64,000 nt of DNA from Herbiconiux sp. A18JL235 (GTDB lineage Bacteria; Actinomycetota; Actinomycetes; Actinomycetales; Microbacteriaceae). Made by a program: the position numbers and the translations under genes. The notes beneath the pieces are model-generated. The model saw nothing but the letters and a program-made list of their open reading frames with translations, did no database searches and was not told where the DNA came from. Positions 1 to 7,841 of the stretch are shown here, one piece after another (the stretch's first letter is position 1; the number at the start of each line of letters is the position of its first letter). Location: the NCBI RefSeq assembly GCF_040939305.1, contig NZ_CP162511.1, positions 1,054,001 to 1,118,000 of the forward strand. Reading direction: 5' to 3'.

Positions 1-924
1 GGCGGTGAGGGTGAGGAGGGTCGCCTCGGGTTTGCAGGCGAAGCGGAACGGCGAGTAGATCGACGTGCCGAGACCGGCCGAGACGTTGAGGTAGGCGCTG
101 TGGAAGCCGTGCCGCCACAGGCTCAGACCCTTCACCTGGCGGCGCGGGATGTCGCAGTTGGTGACGATCGCGCCGTAGCCCGGAATGCAGACCTGCCCGC
201 CGTGCGTGTGCCCGGCGAACACCACCTCGGCGCCGTGGGTGACGAAGGAGTTCAGCACGTACTGGTAGGGCGCGTGGGCCACCCCCATCAGAAGACGCGG
301 GCCGCGGTCGTCGTCTTCGCGCAGCTCATCGAGGGCTCCGGGGATCCGGTCGAGGCGGTCGTAGCCGCGGTGCGGGTCGTTCACCCCGAAGAAGTCGATG
401 ATGGTGCCCTCCACCTCGGTGGTGGCCGCGGCGTTGTTGAGGCTCTTCCAGCCGAGCGAATCGAGGTAGTGCTCAAGAGCATCCGTGTCGAGGCGCTCGG
501 CCGCGTGGGCGTGCTTCGACGGGCCCATGAAATAGCGCAGGGGGTTCTTGAACGACGGACCCCAGTAGTCGTTCGACCCGTTCACATAGACGCCGGGCAC
601 GCCCGCGAAGACGTCGAGCGCGGCGCGCAGGCCGGTGAGTCCGTCGCGGTGGCCCAGGTTGTCGCCGGTGTCGACGACGAGATGCGGGTCGAGTGCCGCG
701 AGATCGCGCACCCACTGCTGCTTGTCGGTCTGCCACGGCGCCATGTGCAGGTCGGAGAGGTGCAGCACCCTGATGTCGGGGGCGCCTTTCGGCAGCACAG
801 GGATGCTCGCCGTGCGCAGGGTGTACTGCTTGCGTTCGATGAACGTCCCGTACGCGACACAGGCGGCGCCGGCCACCGCGACGGCCCCGAGGGTGCCCGC
901 GGTGGCCCGCGCGAGAGAGTTCAC
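1..924 (-). CDS. Metallophosphoesterase, membrane-anchored (3' end beyond window)
   Basis: Calcineurin-like phosphoesterase, probably a dinuclear-metal hydrolase; the substrate cannot be told from sequence. The 308 visible residues begin with a hydrophobic segment (about residues 8-25), suggesting an N-terminal anchor with the catalytic domain outside. Metal-binding blocks are visible in order: SDLH (57-60), GDN (87-89), GSND (116-119), a lone His in VAHAP, and GHTHGG (237-242). The GTG start at 924 lies two bases after the stop of the penicillin-binding protein gene, so the two are probably co-transcribed and translationally coupled. The C-terminus runs off the left edge. This arrangement beside a class A PBP is frequent in actinobacteria, but a role in envelope metabolism is only inference. 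Confidence 0.9.
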   Translation of the reverse strand, partial: MNSLARATAGTLGAVAVAGAACVAYGTFIERKQYTLRTASIPVLPKGAPDIRVLHLSDLHMAPWQTDKQQWVRDLAALDPHLVVDTGDNLGHRDGLTGLRAALDVFAGVPGVYVNGSNDYWGPSFKNPLRYFMGPSKHAHAAERLDTDALEHYLDSLGWKSLNNAAATTEVEGTIIDFFGVNDPHRGYDRLDRIPGALDELREDDDRGPRLLMGVAHAPYQYVLNSFVTHGAEVVFAGHTHGGQVCIPGYGAIVTNCDIPRRQVKGLSLWRHGFHSAYLNVSAGLGTSIYSPFRFACKPEATLLTLTA

Positions 925-926
925 CC

Positions 927-3431
927 TCAGCCGGCCTTCGTGGTGATTCTCAGCTTGTCGGTGCCGAAGCGGATCGGCTCACCCGAACTCGGAGACGAAC
1001 CCGTCACCTTGGCGTTGCCGCTCGAGGGGCCGTTGAAGACCACCTGCGAGGGGTCGATGCCGGCTGCCGCCACGGCGGACTTCGCCGCATCGGGGCTGAG
1101 GCCCACGAGGTTCGGAACCGTGCGCAGCTCACCGTTCGAGGTGTACACGGTGACCGTCGAACCCTTGGTGGCGGTGCCGCTCGGCGAGCTGCTGTCGACC
1201 GTGCCGGCCTTCGCCGTCGAGTCGACGACTCCGCCGTCATCGAAGTCGAAGCCCGCTGCCGTGAGAGCAGCCCGCGCCGCGTCGATCGACATACCGGTGA
1301 GGTTCGGGATCTGCACCTGCACGCCGTTGACCAGGGTGTTGTCGGCGGTCGGGAACTCGGTGCCCCCGTACTTGCCGTCGGCATCGGTCATGAACTGCTT
1401 CCAGATGCTGTGCCTGACGTTGCCGCCGCTCTGGCCGTCGATGGAGGTGTTGCGGATCGAGACCGTGCCCACGACGTTGCCCACCCAGACCGCGGTGGCG
1501 AGCTCGGTCGAGGCGCCGACGAACCAGGTGTCCTTCTCGGAGTCGGTGGTACCGGTCTTGCCGAAGTGCGGGATGCCGTCACGCGGGTTCGATGCCGTCG
1601 CCGTACCGCTGTTGATCACGGCTTCGAGCGCGGTGATCATCGTCGCCGCGATGTTCGGGGCCACGGCCTGCGAGCAGGTCGAGGTGGGAACGGGCAGCTC
1701 GTTGCCCTCCGCGTCGAGGATCTTGTCGATCGCAATGGGCGAGCAGTAGGTGCCCTCGTTCGCGACGGCGGCGAACGCGGCGGCCATGGTGAGCGGAGCG
1801 ATCTCGTTGGTGCCCAGCACGTCGGCCGGGTTCTCGCCGAGCGGGTTGCCGTCGGCGCGGTGAACGCCGAAGGCCTCGGCGGTCTTGCGGATCTCGCACT
1901 GGTCGAGCTTCTGCGCCATGCGGAGGTAGGCGAGGTTCACCGAGTTCGCGGTGGCGTTCAGCACGGTCACGTTGCCGGGGTTCGAGCCACCGTCGTTCTT
2001 CACCGAGTAGGTGCCGCCGTTGCCGCCCGTGCAGCTGTCTTTGAACTGCGCCAGGTTGAGCGTGCCGGGGGAGCCGTTGACGATGTCACCCAGGGAGTGA
2101 CCGGTCTTCAGCCACTCGGCGAGGGTGAAGATCTTGTAGGTCGAGCCCACCTGGAACCCTGTCGAACCGCCGTAGGTGTAGTCGGTGCTGTAGTTGATGG
2201 CACTGGCGCCGAGGTTCGTCGCGGTGACCTCGGGGTCGTCGCTGAAGTCCTTGTTCTGCACCATGGCCAGCACGCGGCCGGTGCCCGGCTGCACGGTGAC
2301 GAGCGACGAGCCGAGGTCGAAGTCGGCGACCTTCGGAACATTCGCGTTCATCGCCGCCATCGCCGCGTTCTGCAGGTCGACGTCGAGGCTGGTGTAGATC
2401 TGGTAGCCACCGGTCTTGAAGTTGTTCCACCTGGTGTCTTCGTCGGGACCGAACGCCTCGTCGTTCTTCACGATGTGCGTCACGTAGTCGCAGAAGAAGC
2501 CTGCGGCGATGGCGTTGGCCGTCTGGCAACCCGTGGAGGGCTGCACGATGTTCGGCGTCACCGGGGTGGCGATCGCCTCGTCGTACTGCGCCTGGGTGAT
2601 CTTGTGCTCCTTGAGCATCGACGCCAGCACGTCCTTGTCGCGACGTGCCTGGTTGTCGGCGATGTTGTCGGGGTCGTCGATGCGCAGGCCGTTGGGCTCG
2701 TTCACCGTGGCGATGAGGCTCGCGGCCTGGGCGAGCGTGAGGTCGGAGGCGTTCACCCCGAAGTAGTACTGAGCCGCCGACTGGATGCCGTAGACACGGC
2801 CACCGAACGGGGCGATGTTGAGGTAGCCGAGGAGGATGTCGTCTTTCGAGTACTCCTTCTCGAGGCCGATCGCGAGCTTGATCTCCTTCAGCTTGCGGTC
2901 GATGCTCGTCTTCGTCGCCTCCTCGTAGGCGGCGTCGCGCTGGGCCTCGTCCTGGATGGACTCGGCCTTCTGCACCTGGATGTTGCGCACGTACTGCATC
3001 GAGATGGTCGACGCACCGCTGGCGCTGGTCTCGAGCGCGTTGCCCGCCGCAGCGCGCAGGGTCGACGCGATGTCGACGCCGCCGTGGCTGTAGAAGCGTG
3101 GGTCTTCGGTGGCGATCACCGCGTCTTTGACGAACTGGTTGATCTGGTCCCACCCGACCTCTTCGCGGTTCTGCTCGAACACGGAGGCCAGCAGGATGGG
3201 GGAGCCATCGCTCTGGGTGGCGTAGATGTTGGTCTTCTCGGCAAGAGCATCCGGCTTGATGTAGCTCGGGAGGTTCTCGAACATGCCGATCGAGTTGTTC
3301 GCGGCAATGCCGGTGACGGCGAGGGCGGGCGTGACCATTGCTGTGACCAGGATGCCCGCGATTGCGCTCATACCGACGATGCCCAGAATGGCTCCGACCG
3401 CACCCGTAGCAGAGGCTTTCGGGGCAGACAT
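927..3431 (-). CDS. Bifunctional penicillin-binding protein (transglycosylase/transpeptidase) with two PASTA domains
   Basis: Class A PBP that polymerises lipid II and cross-links peptidoglycan at the outer membrane face. The 834 residues hold one N-terminal membrane segment (about 12-40), a GT51 transglycosylase domain with the catalytic Glu109 in EDPRFYSHGG and the GASTISMQ block (139-146), and a transpeptidase domain with STYK (nucleophile Ser430), SVN (497-499) and KTG (625-627). Two PASTA repeats follow (about 708-764 and 772-832). Length and order match PonA-type proteins of actinobacteria. Upstream of the ATG there is no Shine-Dalgarno sequence; a TACCCT -10-like box ends 7 bases before it, which suggests a leaderless transcript. 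The phosphoesterase gene follows directly. Confidence 0.96.
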   Translation of the reverse strand: MSAPKASATGAVGAILGIVGMSAIAGILVTAMVTPALAVTGIAANNSIGMFENLPSYIKPDALAEKTNIYATQSDGSPILLASVFEQNREEVGWDQINQFVKDAVIATEDPRFYSHGGVDIASTLRAAAGNALETSASGASTISMQYVRNIQVQKAESIQDEAQRDAAYEEATKTSIDRKLKEIKLAIGLEKEYSKDDILLGYLNIAPFGGRVYGIQSAAQYYFGVNASDLTLAQAASLIATVNEPNGLRIDDPDNIADNQARRDKDVLASMLKEHKITQAQYDEAIATPVTPNIVQPSTGCQTANAIAAGFFCDYVTHIVKNDEAFGPDEDTRWNNFKTGGYQIYTSLDVDLQNAAMAAMNANVPKVADFDLGSSLVTVQPGTGRVLAMVQNKDFSDDPEVTATNLGASAINYSTDYTYGGSTGFQVGSTYKIFTLAEWLKTGHSLGDIVNGSPGTLNLAQFKDSCTGGNGGTYSVKNDGGSNPGNVTVLNATANSVNLAYLRMAQKLDQCEIRKTAEAFGVHRADGNPLGENPADVLGTNEIAPLTMAAAFAAVANEGTYCSPIAIDKILDAEGNELPVPTSTCSQAVAPNIAATMITALEAVINSGTATASNPRDGIPHFGKTGTTDSEKDTWFVGASTELATAVWVGNVVGTVSIRNTSIDGQSGGNVRHSIWKQFMTDADGKYGGTEFPTADNTLVNGVQVQIPNLTGMSIDAARAALTAAGFDFDDGGVVDSTAKAGTVDSSSPSGTATKGSTVTVYTSNGELRTVPNLVGLSPDAAKSAVAAAGIDPSQVVFNGPSSGNAKVTGSSPSSGEPIRFGTDKLRITTKAG

Positions 3432-3481
3432 AGGATCAAGGGTAAGCGAGAACTCTGTGAAAAACCGAGAAAGGGGCGCCC

Positions 3482-3676
3482 GTGCCCGCTGTACCTGCCT
3501 GGGAATACGTGACGACGCCGCTCATGATCCACAACACCGCCGCCATCCTGAACACCTGGGGCTCCGACGGCTGGGAGCTCGTGCAGGTGGTCACGGGGCC
3601 CGAGGGCGGGCTCGTCGCCTACCTCAAACGGCCCGTCGCCGGGGCTGAAGCTTCCGTCGCCGGAGCGGGGGCGTAG
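3482..3676 (+). CDS. DUF4177-like small protein
   Basis: Small protein of 64 residues. Its core (about 6-50) has the WEYVT...LNTWGSDGWELVQV...YLKRP pattern of the DUF4177 family, a compact alpha/beta fold of unknown function; the last 14 residues are Ala-rich. The GTG start is supported by a GAAAGGGG ribosome-binding sequence at 3469-3476. The stop is two bases before the GTG of the RidA gene, so the two form a small operon. The pair diverges from the penicillin-binding protein gene across about 50 bp. No function can be assigned beyond the family. Confidence 0.8.
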   Translation: MPAVPAWEYVTTPLMIHNTAAILNTWGSDGWELVQVVTGPEGGLVAYLKRPVAGAEASVAGAGA

Positions 3677-3678
3677 TC

Positions 3679-4149
3679 GTGTCGCAGGTCGCCGCCAAGC
3701 TCCGCGAGCTCGGAATCGAGATCCCCACCGTCTCCGCGCCCGCGGGTGCGTACGTGCCGGCCGTCGTCTCGGGCAATCTCGTCTACACGGCGGGTCAGCT
3801 GCCCTTCGTCGGAGGAGCGCTCGCCGTCACCGGCAAGGTGGGCGAGCAGCCCGGCCTGGTGTCGCCCGTCGAGGCCAAGGCGCTCGCTCGCACCGCTGCG
3901 CTCAACGCGCTGGCCGCGGTCGAGAGTGCCATCGGGTCGCTCGACCGCGTCGTGCGCATCGTCAAGGTCGTGGGGTTCGTCGCCTCCGACCCCTCGTTCT
4001 CGGGTCAGCCCGGCGTCATCAACGGTGCGTCGGAGTTCCTCGGCGAGGTATTCGGTGACCGCGGCGTTCACGCCCGTTCGGCCGTCGGAGTCGCCGTCCT
4101 GCCGCTCGACTCGGCAGTCGAGGTGGAGCTCATCGCCGAGTTCGCCTGA
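3679..4149 (+). CDS. RidA family protein (YjgF/YER057c/UK114)
   Basis: 156-residue member of the RidA superfamily. Characterised RidA proteins deaminate reactive enamine/imine intermediates released by PLP enzymes; other subfamilies differ, so the substrate here is not proven. The C-terminal block GVHARSAVGV followed by a late VELIAEF carries the conserved Arg and the terminal acidic residue of the active-site cleft. The protein is somewhat longer than the classical 130 residues because of an N-terminal helix (about 1-20), typical of the actinobacterial subgroup. It starts with GTG two bases after the DUF4177-like gene and is probably translated by coupling. Confidence 0.88.
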   Translation: MSQVAAKLRELGIEIPTVSAPAGAYVPAVVSGNLVYTAGQLPFVGGALAVTGKVGEQPGLVSPVEAKALARTAALNALAAVESAIGSLDRVVRIVKVVGFVASDPSFSGQPGVINGASEFLGEVFGDRGVHARSAVGVAVLPLDSAVEVELIAEFA

Positions 4150-4197
4150 TCCATTCCGGCTCCCAGGAGTGCGCTCACTGGGAATTCGCTGGAGTGA

Positions 4198-4226
4198 TTT
4201 GCGCCCATGTTACGAGCGAGTAAACT
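4198..4226 (+). promoter_or_regulatory. Candidate promoter of the 6C-like RNA
   Basis: TTTGCG (4198-4203) and TAAACT (4221-4226) are separated by 17 bases. A start site a few bases after 4230 would place the whole predicted RNA downstream. The match to consensus is moderate, so this is inference. Confidence 0.4.
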
Positions 4227-4231
4227 CGGAA

Positions 4232-4333
4232 TCACCGAACCTCGTGTTCGGATGCAGCGCACTAGTGATTCCCCCCAATCCAGCGTTGCTGCGGCGGCAC
4301 CCTTCCCCCCATTGGGTGCCGCCCCTTCTTTTT
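4232..4333 (+). ncRNA. 6C-type small RNA with C-rich hairpin loops and intrinsic terminator
   Basis: Two consecutive hairpins each expose six C residues in the loop, the defining feature of the actinobacterial 6C RNA family. Hairpin 1 has an outer stem GCAGCGC (4254-4260) with GCGTTGC (4283-4289), an inner stem GATT/AATC (4267-4270, 4277-4280) and loop CCCCCC (4271-4276). Hairpin 2 has a perfect 10-bp stem (4293-4302 with 4314-4323) around TTCCCCCCATT and is followed by the T-rich run 4326-4333, so it is also a Rho-independent terminator. The 5' end is uncertain (4232 to about 4250). In Mycobacterium tuberculosis the 6C RNA lies at the tad-like Rv3660c/Rv3661 boundary; here it directly precedes the tad genes, which supports the call. 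Confidence 0.85.
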
Positions 4334-4346
4334 AAGCGCTAGGCGG

Positions 4347-4366
4347 GTTCTGCACAGGAGCAGAAC
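4347..4366. repeat. 7-bp inverted repeat upstream of tadA
   Basis: GTTCTGC (4347-4353) and GCAGAAC (4360-4366) are perfect complements around a 6-base loop, between the 6C-like RNA terminator and the tadA promoter. It could be an operator or chance; no regulator is linked to it. Confidence 0.3.
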
Positions 4367-4422
4367 TCGTCTGATTCTCCACCGGTTCGAAGACCGGCAG
4401 ATTCGCACGGGCGCAGGCGGCT

Positions 4423-4428
4423 TACCGT
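4423..4428 (+). promoter_or_regulatory. -10 box of a leaderless tadA transcript
   Basis: TACCGT ends 6 bases before the ATG at 4435, and no Shine-Dalgarno sequence is present. This spacing recurs before many genes in the window, so transcription probably starts at or next to the start codon. Confidence 0.5.
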
Positions 4429-4434
4429 CGCCGC

Positions 4435-5532
4435 ATGACATCACCTCGCAGCGCGCTCTTCGGGCCCCTCGCCCCCTACCTCGACGACGAGCTCGTCACC
4501 GACGTGTTCGTGAACGGCCATCGCGAACTGTGGGTCGACCGAGGCGGGGGCCCGCGCCGCGAACCGGGCTGGTCGTGCCCGAACGAGCAGCGGCTGCGCG
4601 AGTTCGCGGTGCGGCTCGTCGCCGCGGGTGGGCGCCACGTCGACGAGTCGACGCCGTGCGTCGACGTGACTGTGGCCGGGTGCCGGGTGCACGTGGTGCT
4701 GCCGCCCGTCGCTGTCGGCGGCACGCTGGTGTCGGTGCGGGTGCCGCAGGCGGAGTTCCCGTCGCTCGACGATCTCGAGGCGCGGGGGTTCTTCGGGGGT
4801 GTGGGCTCGGGGGCGGGTTCGGGCGCGCGTGCTGGTGCGGGCCTCGGCGTCCGTGACGCGGCGGCGCGGCGGGGGATCGTCGACGAGGCGGTTCGGCGGC
4901 GCACCAACCTGCTCGTCACGGGTGCCGCCGGCAGTGGCAAGACGACGTTCCTGTCGGCTGTGCTGAGCAGTGCACCGACCGCTGAACGCATCGTCGTCAT
5001 CGAAGACGTCACGGAGCTGCGCGTCGCGCATCCGCATGTTGTCGCCCTCGAAGCCAGGCAACCGAACCTCGAGGGCGCCGGCGGCATCGGCCTCGCCGAA
5101 CTGGTGCGCCAGGCGCTCAGGATGCGACCCGATCGGCTGGTGCTCGGCGAGTGCCGCGGGGGCGAGATCCGCGACCTCCTGTCGGCCCTCAACACCGGGC
5201 ACGACGGAGGGGCCGGCACCCTTCACGCCAACGCCCTCGGCGACGTGCCGGCGCGACTCGAGGCGCTCGGCGCGCTCGCCGGGCTCGACGCGGCAGCGGT
5301 GGCGCGGCAGGCGGTGAGCGCGATCGGGCTCGTCTGCCACCTGCGACGGGTGGGCGAGCGCCGCGAGCTCGCGGAGTTCGGGGAGCTCTGCCTCGATCCT
5401 CGCGATCGTCTCGCGGTGCGGGAACTCGGTGGGGGCGGGGTTCCGTCCCGTGCTGCCGTGGTCTCGTCTGCGTCGTCGGCGCCGGATGACGTGGCCTCGC
5501 GGATCGGCGGACTTCGTGAAGCGGCAGCCTGA
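4435..5532 (+). CDS. tadA: TadA-type secretion ATPase (CpaF/VirB11 family)
   Basis: Cytoplasmic hexameric ATPase expected to drive assembly of Flp/Tad pilin-like subunits. In 365 residues the diagnostic blocks appear in order: Walker A GAAGSGKT (163-170), Asp box VIEDVTEL (188-195), Walker B RLVLGE (234-239) and the His box GHDGGAGTLHA (255-265). An N-terminal domain (1-110) precedes them, and a Gly/Ala-rich stretch (121-137) interrupts the linker. It is the first gene of a tad operon that continues with a platform protein, a pilin-like peptide and TadE-like proteins, matching the Rv3659c-Rv3654c order of mycobacteria. The 3' end overlaps the next gene. Confidence 0.93.
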   Translation: MTSPRSALFGPLAPYLDDELVTDVFVNGHRELWVDRGGGPRREPGWSCPNEQRLREFAVRLVAAGGRHVDESTPCVDVTVAGCRVHVVLPPVAVGGTLVSVRVPQAEFPSLDDLEARGFFGGVGSGAGSGARAGAGLGVRDAAARRGIVDEAVRRRTNLLVTGAAGSGKTTFLSAVLSSAPTAERIVVIEDVTELRVAHPHVVALEARQPNLEGAGGIGLAELVRQALRMRPDRLVLGECRGGEIRDLLSALNTGHDGGAGTLHANALGDVPARLEALGALAGLDAAAVARQAVSAIGLVCHLRRVGERRELAEFGELCLDPRDRLAVRELGGGGVPSRAAVVSSASSAPDDVASRIGGLREAAA

Positions 5533-6673
5533 GGCGCAGGCGCTCGCCACCGTGTGCGAGCGGCTCGCGGCGCTGCTCGAGGCGGGGGTCGGGCCGCGCG
5601 ACGCGTGGCTGTACCTCGCGGAGGTGGGTGATGACGTGGCGGTCGCTCGGGTTGCCGAGCGCATTCGCGCAGGGGTGCGGGTGCCTGCGGCGGTGGCGGG
5701 GGCCGGTGCAGGTTCTGGAGCGATGGCGGAGGCGGGTGCGATGGCCGGGGCGGAGGCTGGTGCTGGTGCTGGTGCTGGTGCTGGTGCTGGTGCTGGTGCT
5801 GGTGCTGGTGCTGGTGCTGGTGCTGGTGCCGGTGCCGGTGCCGGTGCGGGGGCGGGGGTGGGCGCGGGTGAGGGTGCGGATCCCAGGGGTGCTGCCCGTT
5901 CGCCCGTCGGCTCGGCCGTTCAGGGGATCGGGCGGTCGACTCGTGAACGCGAGTCGCGTCGCCGTCACTGGGCTGCTCTCGCGAGCGTGTGGTTCGTCGC
6001 CGAGGCGTCGGGGGCACCGATCGCCCGGTGCCTCTCCGACATGGCGTCGTCGTTCGCCGCGACCGCGGCCGTCGAACGCGACACCTCCGTCGCCCTCGCC
6101 GGTCCACGCGCCACCACACGCCTCGTGCTCTGTCTCCCGCTGATCGCCATGGCGGCCGGTTCGGCGATCGGCATCGACTCCTCACGCGTGCTCTTCACCA
6201 CTGCTGTCGGCTGGCTCTGCCTCGGCTGCGGTGCCGTGTTGCTCGCGGTGGCGCAGCTCTGGTCGGCGCGACTGCTCCGGGCGGCGCGCGACGACGGAGG
6301 AACGCCCGGCCTCGGCCTTGAGCTCCTCGCCGTCGCACTGAGTGGCGGATGTCCGCCCGATGCCGCCGAGGCCCTCGTCGAGATGGCCGTCGGCCGTTTC
6401 GATCTCGCCGCGGCGCAGGGCGACCGCTGGCAGACGGAGGCGCGAGACACCATGGCCTTGGCCCTGCGCGCGGGTGCGCATCCGGCGACGCTGCTCCGAC
6501 GCGATGCCGCCCGTCTCCGCCACGACGCCTCCCGCCGCGCCGCGGAGCGAGCTGCCTCCCTCGGCGTCTGGCTCATGCTCCCGCTCGGCGTCTGTGTGCT
6601 CCCCGCCTTCCTCCTCTTCGCTGTCGTCCCGGCCTTCCTCGCTGTCCTTGGCGACACCATCACTTTTGCCTGA
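5516..6673 (+). CDS. TadB/TadC-like type II secretion system F-domain protein with an Ala-Gly repeat tract
   Basis: Membrane platform protein of the tad machine. The N-terminal part (VCERLAALLEAGVGPRDAW...) and the part after the low-complexity region (ASVWFVAEASGAPIARCL) resemble one T2SSF domain. After two hydrophobic segments (about 235-300 of the product) a second F-domain-like section follows, ending in two more membrane segments. It thus covers what TadB and TadC do as separate proteins in mycobacteria. Between the halves of the first domain lies a long Ala-Gly tract encoded by hexamer repeats. The start is uncertain: GTG 5516 gives a 17-base overlap with tadA, and ATG 5486 is an in-frame alternative; neither has a clear ribosome-binding site. 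Confidence 0.85.
   Translation: MKRQPEAQALATVCERLAALLEAGVGPRDAWLYLAEVGDDVAVARVAERIRAGVRVPAAVAGAGAGSGAMAEAGAMAGAEAGAGAGAGAGAGAGAGAGAGAGAGAGAGAGAGAGVGAGEGADPRGAARSPVGSAVQGIGRSTRERESRRRHWAALASVWFVAEASGAPIARCLSDMASSFAATAAVERDTSVALAGPRATTRLVLCLPLIAMAAGSAIGIDSSRVLFTTAVGWLCLGCGAVLLAVAQLWSARLLRAARDDGGTPGLGLELLAVALSGGCPPDAAEALVEMAVGRFDLAAAQGDRWQTEARDTMALALRAGAHPATLLRRDAARLRHDASRRAAERAASLGVWLMLPLGVCVLPAFLLFAVVPAFLAVLGDTITFA
5759..5848 (+). repeat. GGTGCT hexanucleotide tandem repeat inside the TadB/C-like gene
   Basis: Eleven perfect GGTGCT units (5759-5824) continue into three GGTGCC and one GGTGCG unit (to 5848), all encoding Gly-Ala. Because the unit is six bases, slippage would change linker length without breaking the frame. 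Confidence 0.95.
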
Positions 6674-6737
6674 CTGGCCAGGGCGCACCGTCCACGACCA
6701 CCCTTTCGATCCACCCACTCAGCTGAAGGAGCCCACG

Positions 6738-7022
6738 ATGACTCAGTCCCATTCCTCTGCGCCACTCTCCACGATCCACGTCGAACGACTTCCCGCCCGC
6801 TCGCTCCCAGCGACCTCGGAGCGGAGCCGCTCCCGATGGTCGCGATTCCGCGCCCTCGTCCCGAACCTCTCCGATGACACAGGCGCCGCCACCGCGGAGT
6901 ACGCCATCGCCACCCTCGCGGCCGTAGGCCTCGCCGGCCTGCTCGTGGTGATCCTGAAGGGCGACGACGTCAAGGGCATGCTCACCGACCTCATCCACCG
7001 CGCCCTCACGTCGGCGGGCTGA
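6738..7022 (+). CDS. DUF4244 pilin-like small membrane protein
   Basis: 94-residue protein with a Ser/Arg-rich N-terminal half and the block DDTGAATAEYAIATLAA followed by a hydrophobic helix (about 55-72), the pattern of DUF4244 proteins encoded in actinobacterial tad loci. The Gly/Ala-Ala...AEYAIA sequence resembles the processing region and helix of Flp pilins, so it is the most likely structural subunit of the appendage; this is inference. ATG 6738 is preceded by a good GAAGGAG ribosome-binding site (6725-6731), in contrast to several leaderless genes nearby. It lies 64 bp after the TadB/C-like gene. Confidence 0.88.
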   Translation: MTQSHSSAPLSTIHVERLPARSLPATSERSRSRWSRFRALVPNLSDDTGAATAEYAIATLAAVGLAGLLVVILKGDDVKGMLTDLIHRALTSAG

Positions 7023-7451
7023 CCCGTGCCACCCCTCGCCCCGGCCCCCGGGCCGACCCGAGTGTGGCCGCACCTGGCGCCGCCCACGGCCCCCGTCTCG
7101 CCGCACGCCCCGGTGCCCGGGTCGACCCGGGTGTCGCCGCACTTGGCGTCGCCCATCATTCCCGTTCCGCCAGGTGGTCGCGCGAGGCGCGCCTGCGCAC
7201 CACGCGCCACCCACCTCTCGCGCTTTGGTCGCGCAAAGTGCTGCTTCGCGACGAAGTGGGAGCATTTTCTGCGACCGACGCGTGAGTGGGGCAGTGCGCT
7301 GTCCCACATTGGTCGCGCAAAATGCCCTCGAGGCGCTCTTGGGGAGTGCTTTCCGCACCCAGGACTGAGGCGGAGGTGTGCGCGAGCCCGTCGTGCGGGG
7401 CGAGGGCCGGGTGCGGGTGCCTTGGCGCGGGTGGCGCGTTCCGCGGCGCGG
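7023..7451. other. 429-bp intergenic stretch with an inverted-repeat island
   Basis: An open frame runs through this stretch into the TadE gene, but its translation is Arg/Pro/His-rich and unlike any TadE leader, so it is treated as non-coding. The middle part (7220-7330) is less GC-rich and holds three copies of a 15-base motif described separately. Confidence 0.6.
7227..7325. repeat. Three copies of GGTCGCRNAAARTGC, two forming an inverted pair
   Basis: Copies are at 7227-7241 (plus), 7262-7276 (minus) and 7311-7325 (plus). Copies 1 and 2 form arms around an inner hairpin CTTCG-CGA-CGAAG (7244-7256), so 7227-7276 can fold into one structure. Confidence 0.8.
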
Positions 7452-7841
7452 GTGGCGCGTGCCTGCACGCGGGTGCTGAGCGGGGCGGAGGAGGAGCGGG
7501 GGTCGGTGACTGCGGAGTTCGCGGTGGTGTTGCCCGCGGTGGTGGTGGTGCTCGCGCTCGGGATGGGGGCGCTGCAGCTCGGTGCGCTCCAGGTGCGCGT
7601 CGCCGATGCGGCTGCGGATGCGGCACGCCTTCTCGGGCGGGGTGAAGCGGAGGCCGCGGCCGCCCGGGTAGCCGACGTGCAGGTGGGTGCCGGCGCGGAA
7701 TCGTGGAACACGGGCCACCTGGTCTGCGTCACCGTTCGCGCACGACCTTTGATCGCCCTCCTCGACGAACACGTCGAGCTGAGCGCTTCCGGGTGTGCCC
7801 TCGACGACAGGGCACCCGCCCCGGGGGACGCCGCATCGTGA
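7452..7841 (+). CDS. TadE-family pseudopilin-like protein
   Basis: About 129 residues. The hallmark is near the N-terminus: GSVTAEFAVVLPAVVVVLALGM, a Gly/Ser-Val-Thr-Ala-Glu-Phe processing-like motif running into a hydrophobic helix, as in TadE proteins. The rest is an Ala-rich exported domain with two Cys residues that could form a disulfide. The start is not fixed by a ribosome-binding site: GTG 7431, 7452 and 7473 are all in frame, and 7452 is a compromise. The stop overlaps the next gene by four bases (GTGA), indicating coupling. Related to Rv3655c by position and motif. Confidence 0.82.
   Translation: MARACTRVLSGAEEERGSVTAEFAVVLPAVVVVLALGMGALQLGALQVRVADAAADAARLLGRGEAEAAAARVADVQVGAGAESWNTGHLVCVTVRARPLIALLDEHVELSASGCALDDRAPAPGDAAS

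Noticed and set aside
1410..3512. 700-codon open frame antisense to the penicillin-binding protein gene
   Set aside because: Val/Gly/Arg/Asp-rich translation without domains, caused by GC-rich codons of the real minus-strand gene.
7026..7451. Extended N-terminus for the TadE protein beginning at 7026
   Set aside because: The translation is Pro/Arg/His-rich, contains the inverted-repeat island, and is far longer than any TadE leader; a start near 7452 puts the helix at the N-terminus.
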